Positions 1-5,245 of a DNA stretch of 6,663 nt are shown here, piece after piece. The first letter of the stretch is position 1. Each line of letters opens with the position of its first letter. The stretch spans positions 1-6,663 of the forward strand of contig CAJMLD010000085.1 of the NCBI GenBank assembly GCA_905214175.1. The letters are read 5' to 3'. The notes beneath the pieces were generated by a model that was not told the DNA's origin, did not search any database, and saw only the letters and a program-made list of their open reading frames with translations. A program made the translations under genes and the position numbers. This stretch comes from an uncultured bacterium (GTDB lineage Bacteria; Actinomycetota; Coriobacteriia; Coriobacteriales; Atopobiaceae).

Positions 1-1764
1 AAGCTGCGAGAAGTATGCCAGCGCGTCCTCGACGGGCTTGCTCGTGGCCATGTCGACGCCGGCGCCTCGCAGGAGCTCGATGGGAGGCTTGCTCGAGCCG
101 CCCTTGAGGCAGCCCAGGTAGTCCTTCACCGCAGGCGCACCCTCGGCAAGGATGCGGTTCGAGATGGCGATGGCGGCAGCGTAGCTCGTCGCGTACTGGT
201 AGACGTAATAGCCGTAGTAGAAGTGCGGGATTCGCGCCCACTCCAGGCGTATCCCGTCATCAACGGTCACCGCGTCGCCAAAGTACTGCGCGTTGAGCTC
301 GCCCCAGCGATTGCAGAGGGCGTCGGCCGTGACGCCGCGGCCGTCAGCGTTCATCTCGTTCACGTCGCGCTCGAACTCGGCGAACATGCACTGGCGGTAG
401 AGGGTCGCGCGGAAGGACTCCACAAAGTTGTTGAGCACGTAGGCGTGGGTGGCAGGGTCCGTGGTGTGCTCGAGCAGGTAGTGCGAGAGCAGCGCCTCGT
501 TGCAGGTGGAGGCAACCTCGGCCACGAAGATGGGATAGTCGCTGTAGGTAGGTGATTGCGTATGGCACGAGAGATACGTGTGCACGGAGTGGCCCATCTC
601 GTGCGCGAGCGTGAAGACGTCGTCAAGGCTTCCATCAAAGCTCGTGAGAATCACGGGATTGGTGCCGTAGGAGCCTGCGGAGTAGGCGCCAGAGCGCTTG
701 CCGGGGGTCTCGTATACGTCGATCCAGCGCTGCTCGAGGCCCTGGCGCACGATGGCCAGGTAGTCCTCGCCAAGCGGCGCCAGCGCCTTGAGGATAAGGT
801 CCCATGCCTCCTCGTAGGTGAAGGTGAGGTCCACGGAGTCAACAAGAGGCACGTACATGTCCCAGAAGTGCAGCTCGTCCACGCCCAGGACGTCCTTGCG
901 CAGGCTTGCGTAGTTGTGGAGCGCACCGAGGTTCTTGTGCACCGCGTCCACGAGGTTGTCGTAGACGGAGGTGGGAACCTCGTTCGCGTCAAGGCAGTAC
1001 TCGAGGGCGTCCTTGTAGCGGCGGGAGTCCGCAAAGAACTTGAGCTGCTTGACCTGGGCGGCGAGAAGCCCGGCGCAGGTGTTGCGGTGCGCGCCGTAGC
1101 TCGCGTAGACCGAGTCGAAGGCGGACTTGCGCAGTACGCGGTCGTGACTGCGCTCGAGGCCGATGAAGCTGCCGTGGCTCACGGAGTGCTTCTCGCCCTT
1201 TGAGTCCGTGGCGTCCGCAAAGGTGAGGTCGGCATCGTTGAGCTGCGAGAACACGCGCTCGGGCTGGGCCGCCGCGTCACCGGCGCGTGCGAGGATCGCC
1301 TCCTCTGCCGCCGAGAGGCGGTGCGGGCGCATGCGCAGCTCGCGCTCGATCGCGCGGCGGTAGTGCTCAAGGGTGGGCTCTGCGGCAAAGAAGGCAGCGA
1401 GCGTCTCGTCTGCCATGCCAAGAAGCTCTGCCGAGAACCACGAGCTTGCCTCCTGCGTCTCTACCTCCAAGCCCATGACCTGGTCGGAGTAGACCTGGTA
1501 GCGTGCCACACGGGTGTCGACGTCGGCGCAGCGGTCGGCGTAGTTGCCCAGGCGACTGAGGGTGACGTTTGCCTCGTCCGCGAGGCGCAGGTAGGCGAGA
1601 AGGTCTGCCGCCGAGGCGCTCACACGGCCCTTGAACGCGGCAAGTTTTTCGGGGAGGGCCTTGGCGTCCTCGAGCTGACGCTCGAAGTCCTTGTCGTCCG
1701 CGCACATGGACGAAAGGTCCCAGCGGTACTTCTCGGGAATCTGATCGCGAGACTGGTATTGCAT
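1..1764 (-). CDS. pepF: Oligoendopeptidase F, M3B zinc metallopeptidase (3' end cut by window edge)
   Basis: Cytoplasmic zinc endopeptidase that cleaves short oligopeptides, typically after uptake or as part of protein turnover. The visible 588 codons begin MQYQSRDQIPEKYRWDLSSM, the usual PepF N-terminus. The zinc motif HEMGH is at residues 388-392 (H388 and H392 as ligands, E389 catalytic; bases 589-603), preceded by the family block WIDVYETPGKRSGAYS and GSLDDVFTLA. The probable third ligand is E416 in AEVAST, followed by CNEALLSHYLL. The C-terminal substrate-side block IPHFYYGYYVYQYATSY is present. The last visible residues (GVDMATSKPVEDALAYFSQL) match the end of PepF proteins of about 600 residues, so I infer only some 10-20 residues are missing. 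The start at 1764 is supported by AAGGAG (1770-1775) five bases upstream. It lies 117 bases downstream of the PEBP gene on the same strand and may be co-transcribed with it; I see no strong promoter in the gap. All key residues are intact. Confidence 0.95.
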   Translation of the reverse strand, partial: MQYQSRDQIPEKYRWDLSSMCADDKDFERQLEDAKALPEKLAAFKGRVSASAADLLAYLRLADEANVTLSRLGNYADRCADVDTRVARYQVYSDQVMGLEVETQEASSWFSAELLGMADETLAAFFAAEPTLEHYRRAIERELRMRPHRLSAAEEAILARAGDAAAQPERVFSQLNDADLTFADATDSKGEKHSVSHGSFIGLERSHDRVLRKSAFDSVYASYGAHRNTCAGLLAAQVKQLKFFADSRRYKDALEYCLDANEVPTSVYDNLVDAVHKNLGALHNYASLRKDVLGVDELHFWDMYVPLVDSVDLTFTYEEAWDLILKALAPLGEDYLAIVRQGLEQRWIDVYETPGKRSGAYSAGSYGTNPVILTSFDGSLDDVFTLAHEMGHSVHTYLSCHTQSPTYSDYPIFVAEVASTCNEALLSHYLLEHTTDPATHAYVLNNFVESFRATLYRQCMFAEFERDVNEMNADGRGVTADALCNRWGELNAQYFGDAVTVDDGIRLEWARIPHFYYGYYVYQYATSYAAAIAISNRILAEGAPAVKDYLGCLKGGSSKPPIELLRGAGVDMATSKPVEDALAYFSQL

Positions 1765-1881
1765 ACGTGCTCCTTAGGATGGAGTTCTTTCAGACTTCCC
1801 CATGGTACACGCTGGGACGTGCGGCGGAAGGGACGCCAAAGGGTGCCGGCAGGCACAGCGCGGCCGTCGGGCGGCAGACGG
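1765..1881. other. Gap between PEBP gene and pepF
   Basis: This gap of 117 bases separates two leftward genes. It holds the pepF ribosome site at its left end and a short perfect inverted repeat, GTGCC-GGCA-GGCAC (1843-1856), which could fold as a 5-bp stem with a 4-base loop in the transcript. No run of U follows, so it is not a convincing intrinsic terminator. No clear -35/-10 pair was found on the minus strand. Read-through from the PEBP gene into pepF is therefore plausible but unproven. Confidence 0.5.
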
Positions 1882-2394
1882 TTACACGCGGGAGGGAAGC
1901 TGCGCCACTGCCTCGGCAAGGATATGGCCCTCCATGGAGTGGAGCAGCTCGTTGAGCCAGAACCCCTCCTTGAGCTGCAGCGCATTGTCCAGCGCATAGA
2001 CACGCAGCGTGTAGGTGTGGTCACAGTCGGGTGGCTGCGGCCCGTTGTAGCGGCAGGTGAGGAGCGGGTCGCGGCTGCCCACCAGGCGCGACGCCGTGGA
2101 GTTTTTGCCTTGGACCATTCCGGCAAAGCGCAGGTTGGAGGCATCCGCGGGGAACTCCGTGACGTCTGCCGGAATGTTGCAGGCGCACCAGTGAATCCAG
2201 GGGAAGCCGCACACCGGGATGGAGTCGACGTCGTAGAAGACCACGGCCAGCGTTGCAGCGCCCGTGGGTACGCCCGTGACCCTGAAGGGGAACGAGCGCG
2301 TTGGCCTGCCGGCATAGAGGCTGTCCTCGCCGGCGTACTTCGTGTAGGTGTCGGGGATGTAGCCGTTCTCGTCGAGCTTCACATGCACGTCCAT
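1882..2394 (-). CDS. YbhB/YbcL-type phosphatidylethanolamine-binding (PEBP) family protein
   Basis: A 170-residue protein with the small beta-rich PEBP fold, the bacterial relatives of Raf kinase inhibitor protein. The family pattern is clear: GVP at 41-43, then the anion-pocket motif Y54-D-V-D57-S-I-P60, W66-I-H68-W69, N73-I-P75, and the second conserved block GPQPPDCDHTYTLRVYALD at 118-136. It ends with the usual LNELLHSMEGHILAEA helix (148-162). There is no signal peptide or membrane segment, so it should be cytoplasmic. The biochemical role of bacterial YbhB proteins is poorly defined; small-molecule or lipid head-group binding is assumed from the fold. The start at 2394 is chosen over an in-frame ATG at 2472 because GGAGG lies five bases before it and because the probable promoter -10 (2435-2440) lies between the two. 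The 26 extra residues from the upstream start do not resemble the family. Confidence 0.9.
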   Translation of the reverse strand: MDVHVKLDENGYIPDTYTKYAGEDSLYAGRPTRSFPFRVTGVPTGAATLAVVFYDVDSIPVCGFPWIHWCACNIPADVTEFPADASNLRFAGMVQGKNSTASRLVGSRDPLLTCRYNGPQPPDCDHTYTLRVYALDNALQLKEGFWLNELLHSMEGHILAEAVAQLPSRV

Positions 2395-2399
2395 GCTTG

Positions 2400-2404
2400 C
2401 CTCC
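2400..2404 (-). promoter_or_regulatory. Ribosome binding site deciding the PEBP start
   Basis: On the minus strand GGAGG lies five bases upstream of the ATG at 2394. This fixes the start of the PEBP protein at MDVHVKL rather than at the in-frame ATG at 2472. Confidence 0.8.
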
Positions 2405-2434
2405 AGATGTTGAGATGCCACGTACCTCTCGCCT

Positions 2435-2461
2435 ATTGTATCTGCCCCCAGGCTTCTCCAA
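2435..2461 (-). promoter_or_regulatory. Probable sigma-70-type promoter for the PEBP gene
   Basis: The minus strand reads TACAAT at 2440-2435, one mismatch from TATAAT, in an otherwise G+C-rich stretch. The best -35-like sequence is TTGGAG (2461-2456), with a short 15-base spacer, so the -35 assignment is weak. Transcription would start near 2428, giving a leader of about 34 bases before the ATG at 2394. Confidence 0.5.
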
Positions 2462-2572
2462 CCCATGGGCACACCCCGCCGTCAGGCTGCCGTTTCGGCC
2501 ACCCAGCTGCTGCTTCTGCCCTTCAGTGTGTCGTCGTCCCACCCTGGGTGCCAGCAGGCGGGCAGGCACGCA

Positions 2573-2581
2573 TGCTAGAAT
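2573..2581 (+). promoter_or_regulatory. Probable extended -10 promoter for the importer operon
   Basis: TGCTAGAAT matches the extended -10 form TGn-TATAAT with one mismatch and is one of the few A+T-containing spots in the region. No good -35 is visible about 17 bases upstream (around 2553-2558), which is tolerable for an extended -10 promoter. Transcription would start near 2588, leaving a leader of about 120 bases before the lipoprotein ATG. The start would fall inside the first inverted repeat. Confidence 0.5.
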
Positions 2582-2583
2582 TA

Positions 2584-2600
2584 CCTCGCCTGACGCGAGG
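2584..2600. repeat. Perfect inverted repeat beside the -10, operator candidate
   Basis: CCTCGC-CTGAC-GCGAGG: two perfect 6-base arms around a 5-base centre. It begins three bases downstream of the proposed -10 and overlaps the predicted transcription start, the usual position of a repressor operator. If transcription starts further upstream it would instead be an RNA hairpin. The regulator is not in the window. Confidence 0.45.
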
Positions 2601-2604
2601 CCAA

Positions 2605-2629
2605 CTTTCGGCCGGACGAAAGGCTTTCG
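2605..2629 (+). repeat. CTTTCG/CGAAAG inverted repeat with alternative pairing
   Basis: CTTTCG (2605-2610) and CGAAAG (2617-2622) form a perfect 6-bp stem with a 6-base loop. A second CTTTCG (2624-2629) follows at once, so the central CGAAAG has two possible partners, although the second leaves only a one-base loop and could not fold locally in RNA. In DNA the same arrangement gives two overlapping dyads. I read it as part of a structured leader or as clustered protein-binding sites. Confidence 0.45.
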
Positions 2630-2634
2630 CGCTC

Positions 2635-2650
2635 GGCCGCGCGTGCGGCC
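2635..2650 (+). repeat. GC-only hairpin in the importer leader
   Basis: GGCCGC-GCGT-GCGGCC: a perfect 6-bp all-G/C stem with a 4-base loop. No U run follows, so it is not an intrinsic terminator by itself. It lies between the CTTTCG repeat and the last leader hairpin. Confidence 0.45.
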
Positions 2651-2665
2651 ACACCACAGACGAGA

Positions 2666-2685
2666 GGTGCCCGCCCAGTGGCACC
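2666..2685 (+). repeat. Hairpin just upstream of the lipoprotein ribosome site
   Basis: GGTGCC (2666-2671) and GGCACC (2680-2685) form a perfect 6-bp stem with an 8-base loop. It ends 11 bases before the AGGAG at 2697, close enough to influence ribosome access but not overlapping it. Confidence 0.45.
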
Positions 2686-2696
2686 GACAACATGTG

Positions 2697-2701
2697 AGGA
2701 G
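2697..2701 (+). promoter_or_regulatory. Ribosome binding site deciding the lipoprotein start
   Basis: AGGAG lies six bases before the ATG at 2708. It sets the start at MLKSTNITRRQ, which begins a proper signal peptide, and rules out an in-frame GTG at 2678. Confidence 0.85.
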
Positions 2702-2707
2702 AAACCC

Positions 2708-3802
2708 ATGCTCAAGAGCACCAACATCACCCGCCGCCAGGCCCTTGCTGCGCTCGGTTCCATCACCGCCGGGCTTGCGCTCGCTGCCTGCGGCACCAGC
2801 CAGACACAGTCCACGGACGCGCCCTCTTCCAGCGACGCCTCGTCCTCCTCGGATGCCTCTGCCGCCACCGAGGACGTGACCGTCCGCGTGGCATCCCTCA
2901 AGGGCCCCACCACCATTGGTCTGGTCTCGATGATGGATACCACCTCCGGTGTCCCCACCGAGGATGCCCCCACCGAGCCCGCCGAAGGCTCCACGGGTAT
3001 CACCTACTCCTACACCATTTCTGGCGCGGCCGATCAGGTCCTGCCGCTGGTCATTCAGGGCGAGACGGACATTGCTCTGGTGCCCTCCAACGTGGCCTCG
3101 GTCCTCTACAACAAGACCAACGGCGGCATTCGCGTGATCGACGTCAACACGCTGGGCGTGCTCTCTGTGGTCACCGGCGACGCCTCCGTCGAGCAGTTCG
3201 AGGACCTCGCCGGCCACACCGTCTACCTCTCCGGCCAGGGGGCCAGCCCCGAGTACACGCTCAACTACCTGCTCGACCAGGCCGGAATCAGGGACCAGGT
3301 GACAATCGAGTTCAAGAGCGAGCACAGCGAGTGCGCGGCCGCTATCCAGGCAGACCCTACCGCCGTCGCCATCCTGCCCGAGCCCTTCACCACGGCAACG
3401 CTGGCCAAGGACTCCTCGCTCTCTGCGCCCGTGAGCCTTACCGACGTCTGGGACCGCTACGCCGGCGGCTCGGGCAGTCAGTTCGTGATGGGCGTGACCA
3501 TTGCTCGCTCCGAGTTTGTGGACGAGCATCCCGCGGCCATTGCGGACTTCCTCTCGCGCCACGCCGAGTCCGTCGACACCGTGAACGGTGACCCTACCGC
3601 CGCGGCACCGCTCGTGGTGGAGGCCGGCATCGTGGCCAGCGAGGCCATCGCAGAGAAGGCCATCCCCAAGTGCAACATCGTGTGCACTACGGGCGAGGAC
3701 ATGCGCTCTGCTCTCTCCGGTTACCTGCAGGTCCTTTATGATGCCGATGCCTCCTCGGTGGGTGGCGCGCTCCCCGGTGACGACTTCTACTACGAGGCCT
3801 AA
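2708..3802 (+). CDS. NMT1/SsuA-like ABC importer substrate-binding lipoprotein
   Basis: A 364-residue extracellular solute-binding lipoprotein of the NitT/TauT/SsuA (NMT1/THI5-like) group. The signal sequence has a T8-R9-R10-Q-A-L segment, a hydrophobic core (12-27) and a lipobox L25-A-A-C28, so the mature protein should be lipid-anchored at Cys28; the RR pair before a weakly hydrophobic core suggests possible Tat export. A Ser/Asp/Ala-rich linker (about 30-54) tethers the binding domain. That domain has VRVASLKGPTTIGLV (59-73), the hinge-region signature QGETDIALVPSNVASVLYNKTNG (117-139; residues 117-121 and 134-139 are the most typical), LGVLSVV (149-155), EDLAGHTVYLSGQGASPEY (165-183) and ILPEPFTTATL (222-232). 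An acidic Thr/Pro-rich stretch (78-97) lies before TYSYTISGAADQ. The permease-ATPase fusion follows after 12 bases, so the two are surely co-transcribed. The ligand cannot be told from sequence; sulfonates, nitrate-like anions, thiamine precursors and guanidino compounds are all carried by relatives. Confidence 0.9.
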   Translation: MLKSTNITRRQALAALGSITAGLALAACGTSQTQSTDAPSSSDASSSSDASAATEDVTVRVASLKGPTTIGLVSMMDTTSGVPTEDAPTEPAEGSTGITYSYTISGAADQVLPLVIQGETDIALVPSNVASVLYNKTNGGIRVIDVNTLGVLSVVTGDASVEQFEDLAGHTVYLSGQGASPEYTLNYLLDQAGIRDQVTIEFKSEHSECAAAIQADPTAVAILPEPFTTATLAKDSSLSAPVSLTDVWDRYAGGSGSQFVMGVTIARSEFVDEHPAAIADFLSRHAESVDTVNGDPTAAAPLVVEAGIVASEAIAEKAIPKCNIVCTTGEDMRSALSGYLQVLYDADASSVGGALPGDDFYYEA

Positions 3803-3814
3803 GGTTCAGCTACC

Positions 3815-5233
3815 GTGGTTGCCGGGAGCAACAGACCTGCCGTGACACCGCGTGACGTGCTGCGTCGCGCGGGCGCCGTGGCCTTCTGGCTTCTCGTGTG
3901 GCAGCTCGCAAGCATGGCCGTTGGCTCCGAGCTTCTGCTTGCCGGTCCTGTGACGGTGATTGTGCGCCTGGCACAACTCGTTCCCACGGCAGCCTTCTGG
4001 TCAACGGTTGGCTTCTCGCTGGCGAGAATAGCCGCCGGATTCGCCGTAGCCTTCCTGCTTGGCTTGGTGCTGGGCCTTCTCGCCCAACGCTGGCACGCGC
4101 TGGCGGAGCTACTCGCGCCGGCGGTGAGCTTCCTCAAGAGCGTGCCCATCGTCTGTGTGATTGTGCTTTTGCTCATGTGGGTGGGATCGGTACGGGTCTC
4201 GGCAATTGCGGTCTTTCTCGCCGTGTTTCCCGCCATTTACTTCAGCGTGCTCGAGGGTCGACTGGCGGCAGATTCCCGCTTGGGAGAGCTGCTGCGCGTG
4301 ATGGGCGTGCCCGGTTGGCGTCGCTTTCTGGCAGACATCTGGCAGCAGCTGCTCCCGTACCTTGTGGCAACGTGCAGAAACGCCTGCGGCATGGCGTGGA
4401 AGGCGGGCGTTGCCGCCGAGCTTATCGGCAGTCCGCGTGGGTCCATGGGCGAGCGCATTTATCAGGCAAAACTCCTGCTAGAGACAGGTGATCTCTTTGC
4501 GTGGACCATCGTGGTGGTGGCGCTTTCGTGGGTGTGCGAGAAGGCATTTCTGGCGCTCCTGCGCTCTACCGGTGAGTGGGCGCTTGCGGCAAGCGTGCCG
4601 CGATCGGCGGCGCCGCAGCGCCGGCAAGCCTCGTCTGTCCCGGCAGGTATCTCGCTCGAGGAGGTGACCCTGGGCTACGACGGCGCGCCGGTTGCCACCT
4701 GCACCCTTGCGCTTGCGCCGGGCTCGCGCACGGTGCTCGCCGACCCATCCGGCGCGGGAAAGTCAACGCTGGTCAAGGTGGTCTGTGGGCTTCTCGCCCC
4801 GCTTTCGGGACGCATCACGGCGCCGGGCTGGGGCGCGCTTTCCGTGCAGTTCCAGGATACCCGGCTGGTAGAGGCCATGACTGCCGAGCAAAACGTGCTG
4901 CTCTGCTCGGCAGGTGCGCTCTCGACAAAAGAGGCATACGCGCTTTTGGCGGAGCTTCTCCCCGCAGATGCGCTGGGTAGGCCCGTCTCGGAGCTCTCCG
5001 GCGGGCAACGCCGACGCGTGGAGCTTGCGCGGGCGCTCGCACATCCCGGCACGGCTGTTGTTCTCGACGAGCCATTTGCCTCGCTCGATGCTGATGCGCA
5101 CAAGGTAGCGGCCGCGTTTGTCCTGCGCCACCTGCGTGGTCGCACGCTGCTTGTGGCTTCCCACGCCCCCGGTGACGCCAAGCTTCTCGATGCGCAGCCG
5201 GCACGGTTGGGCGTCGCGCGGCGTGAGCGGTAG
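3815..5233 (+). CDS. Fused ABC importer permease and ATPase (SsuC-SsuB-like in one chain)
   Basis: A 472-residue membrane protein joining the two parts normally made as separate SsuC/TauC and SsuB/TauB proteins. Residues about 18-250 form a BPD_transp_1 permease with roughly six hydrophobic segments (18-36, 68-90, 100-124, 127-146, about 183-204, 226-249) and the EAA-type cytoplasmic loop LGELLRVMGVPGWRRFLADIWQQLLP (156-181; key residues G164, and P181). A Pro/Ala/Arg-rich linker (about 255-277) leads to an ABC ATPase domain (about 279-472): Walker A-like D310-P-S-G-A-G-K316-S-T, Q-loop Q347, signature LSGGQ (394-398), Walker B VVLDEP with D418 and E419, D-loop SLD (423-425), switch H450. All are intact except the first Walker A glycine, here Asp310. 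At about 195 residues the ATPase is shorter than the usual 240-255. The GTG start at 3815 is 12 bases after the lipoprotein stop with only AAGG ten bases upstream; an in-frame GTG at 3842 is an alternative. It presumably acts as a homodimer energising uptake of the lipoprotein's ligand. Confidence 0.9.
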   Translation: MVAGSNRPAVTPRDVLRRAGAVAFWLLVWQLASMAVGSELLLAGPVTVIVRLAQLVPTAAFWSTVGFSLARIAAGFAVAFLLGLVLGLLAQRWHALAELLAPAVSFLKSVPIVCVIVLLLMWVGSVRVSAIAVFLAVFPAIYFSVLEGRLAADSRLGELLRVMGVPGWRRFLADIWQQLLPYLVATCRNACGMAWKAGVAAELIGSPRGSMGERIYQAKLLLETGDLFAWTIVVVALSWVCEKAFLALLRSTGEWALAASVPRSAAPQRRQASSVPAGISLEEVTLGYDGAPVATCTLALAPGSRTVLADPSGAGKSTLVKVVCGLLAPLSGRITAPGWGALSVQFQDTRLVEAMTAEQNVLLCSAGALSTKEAYALLAELLPADALGRPVSELSGGQRRRVELARALAHPGTAVVLDEPFASLDADAHKVAAAFVLRHLRGRTLLVASHAPGDAKLLDAQPARLGVARRER

Positions 5234-5245
5234 TGCGATGGGCGT
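5234..5245. other. Twelve-base gap between convergent stop codons
   Basis: The TAG of the importer fusion (5231-5233) and the TAG of the ATPase/DUF234 gene (5246-5248 on the minus strand) are separated by 12 bases. No stem-loop with a U run is visible here or in the adjoining gene ends, so transcripts probably overlap or end by another mechanism. Confidence 0.7.

Larger units (their letters stand above)
2395..2707. other. Divergent intergenic region between the PEBP gene and the importer operon
   Basis: These 313 bases hold no credible gene. From left to right they contain the PEBP ribosome site, a minus-strand -10 (2435-2440), about 100 bases of G+C-rich sequence with two loose inverted repeats (CACCC-T-GGGTG at 2540-2550; GTGCC and GGCAC at 2548-2552 and 2565-2569), a plus-strand extended -10 (2573-2581), four perfect inverted repeats (2584-2685), and the ribosome site of the lipoprotein gene. 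The long rightward open frame crossing from the left has no family-like protein sequence and is an artefact of high G+C. Confidence 0.7.

Noticed and set aside
556..1203. 215-codon rightward open frame opposite pepF
   Set aside because: It is antisense to the catalytic region of pepF, and its Val/Ala/Gly/Arg composition is typical of a shadow frame.
2395..2472. Upstream in-frame ATG at 2472 for the PEBP protein
   Set aside because: It lies upstream of the likely -10, has no good ribosome site, and the added 26 residues do not match the family; the ATG at 2394 has GGAGG five bases before it.
1843..2685. GTGCC...GGCAC seen three times in intergenic DNA (1843-1856, 2548-2569, 2666-2685) as a shared regulator site
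   Set aside because: The spacers are 4, 12 and 8 bases, which does not fit one dimeric protein; short G+C-rich arms recur by chance in this DNA.
1321..2697. 458-codon rightward open frame across pepF, PEBP and the intergenic region
   Set aside because: It is antisense to two well-supported genes, its sequence resembles no family, and it has no ribosome site.
2678..2707. In-frame GTG at 2678 as start of the lipoprotein
   Set aside because: It would put ten extra residues including acidic ones ahead of the signal peptide and lies inside a hairpin; the ATG at 2708 has AGGAG six bases before it.
2560..2707. Known riboswitch (TPP, cobalamin, SAM, ZTP or guanidine-I) ahead of the importer
   Set aside because: The conserved core sequences I know for these classes were not found; GCTAG at 2574-2578 and the stems give only a superficial likeness to guanidine-I.
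2021..3562. 513-codon open frame on the minus strand opposite the lipoprotein and running into the PEBP gene
   Set aside because: The protein is Gly/Arg/Val-rich with no family pattern, lies antisense to a clear lipoprotein gene, and is an expected by-product of G+C-rich codon use.
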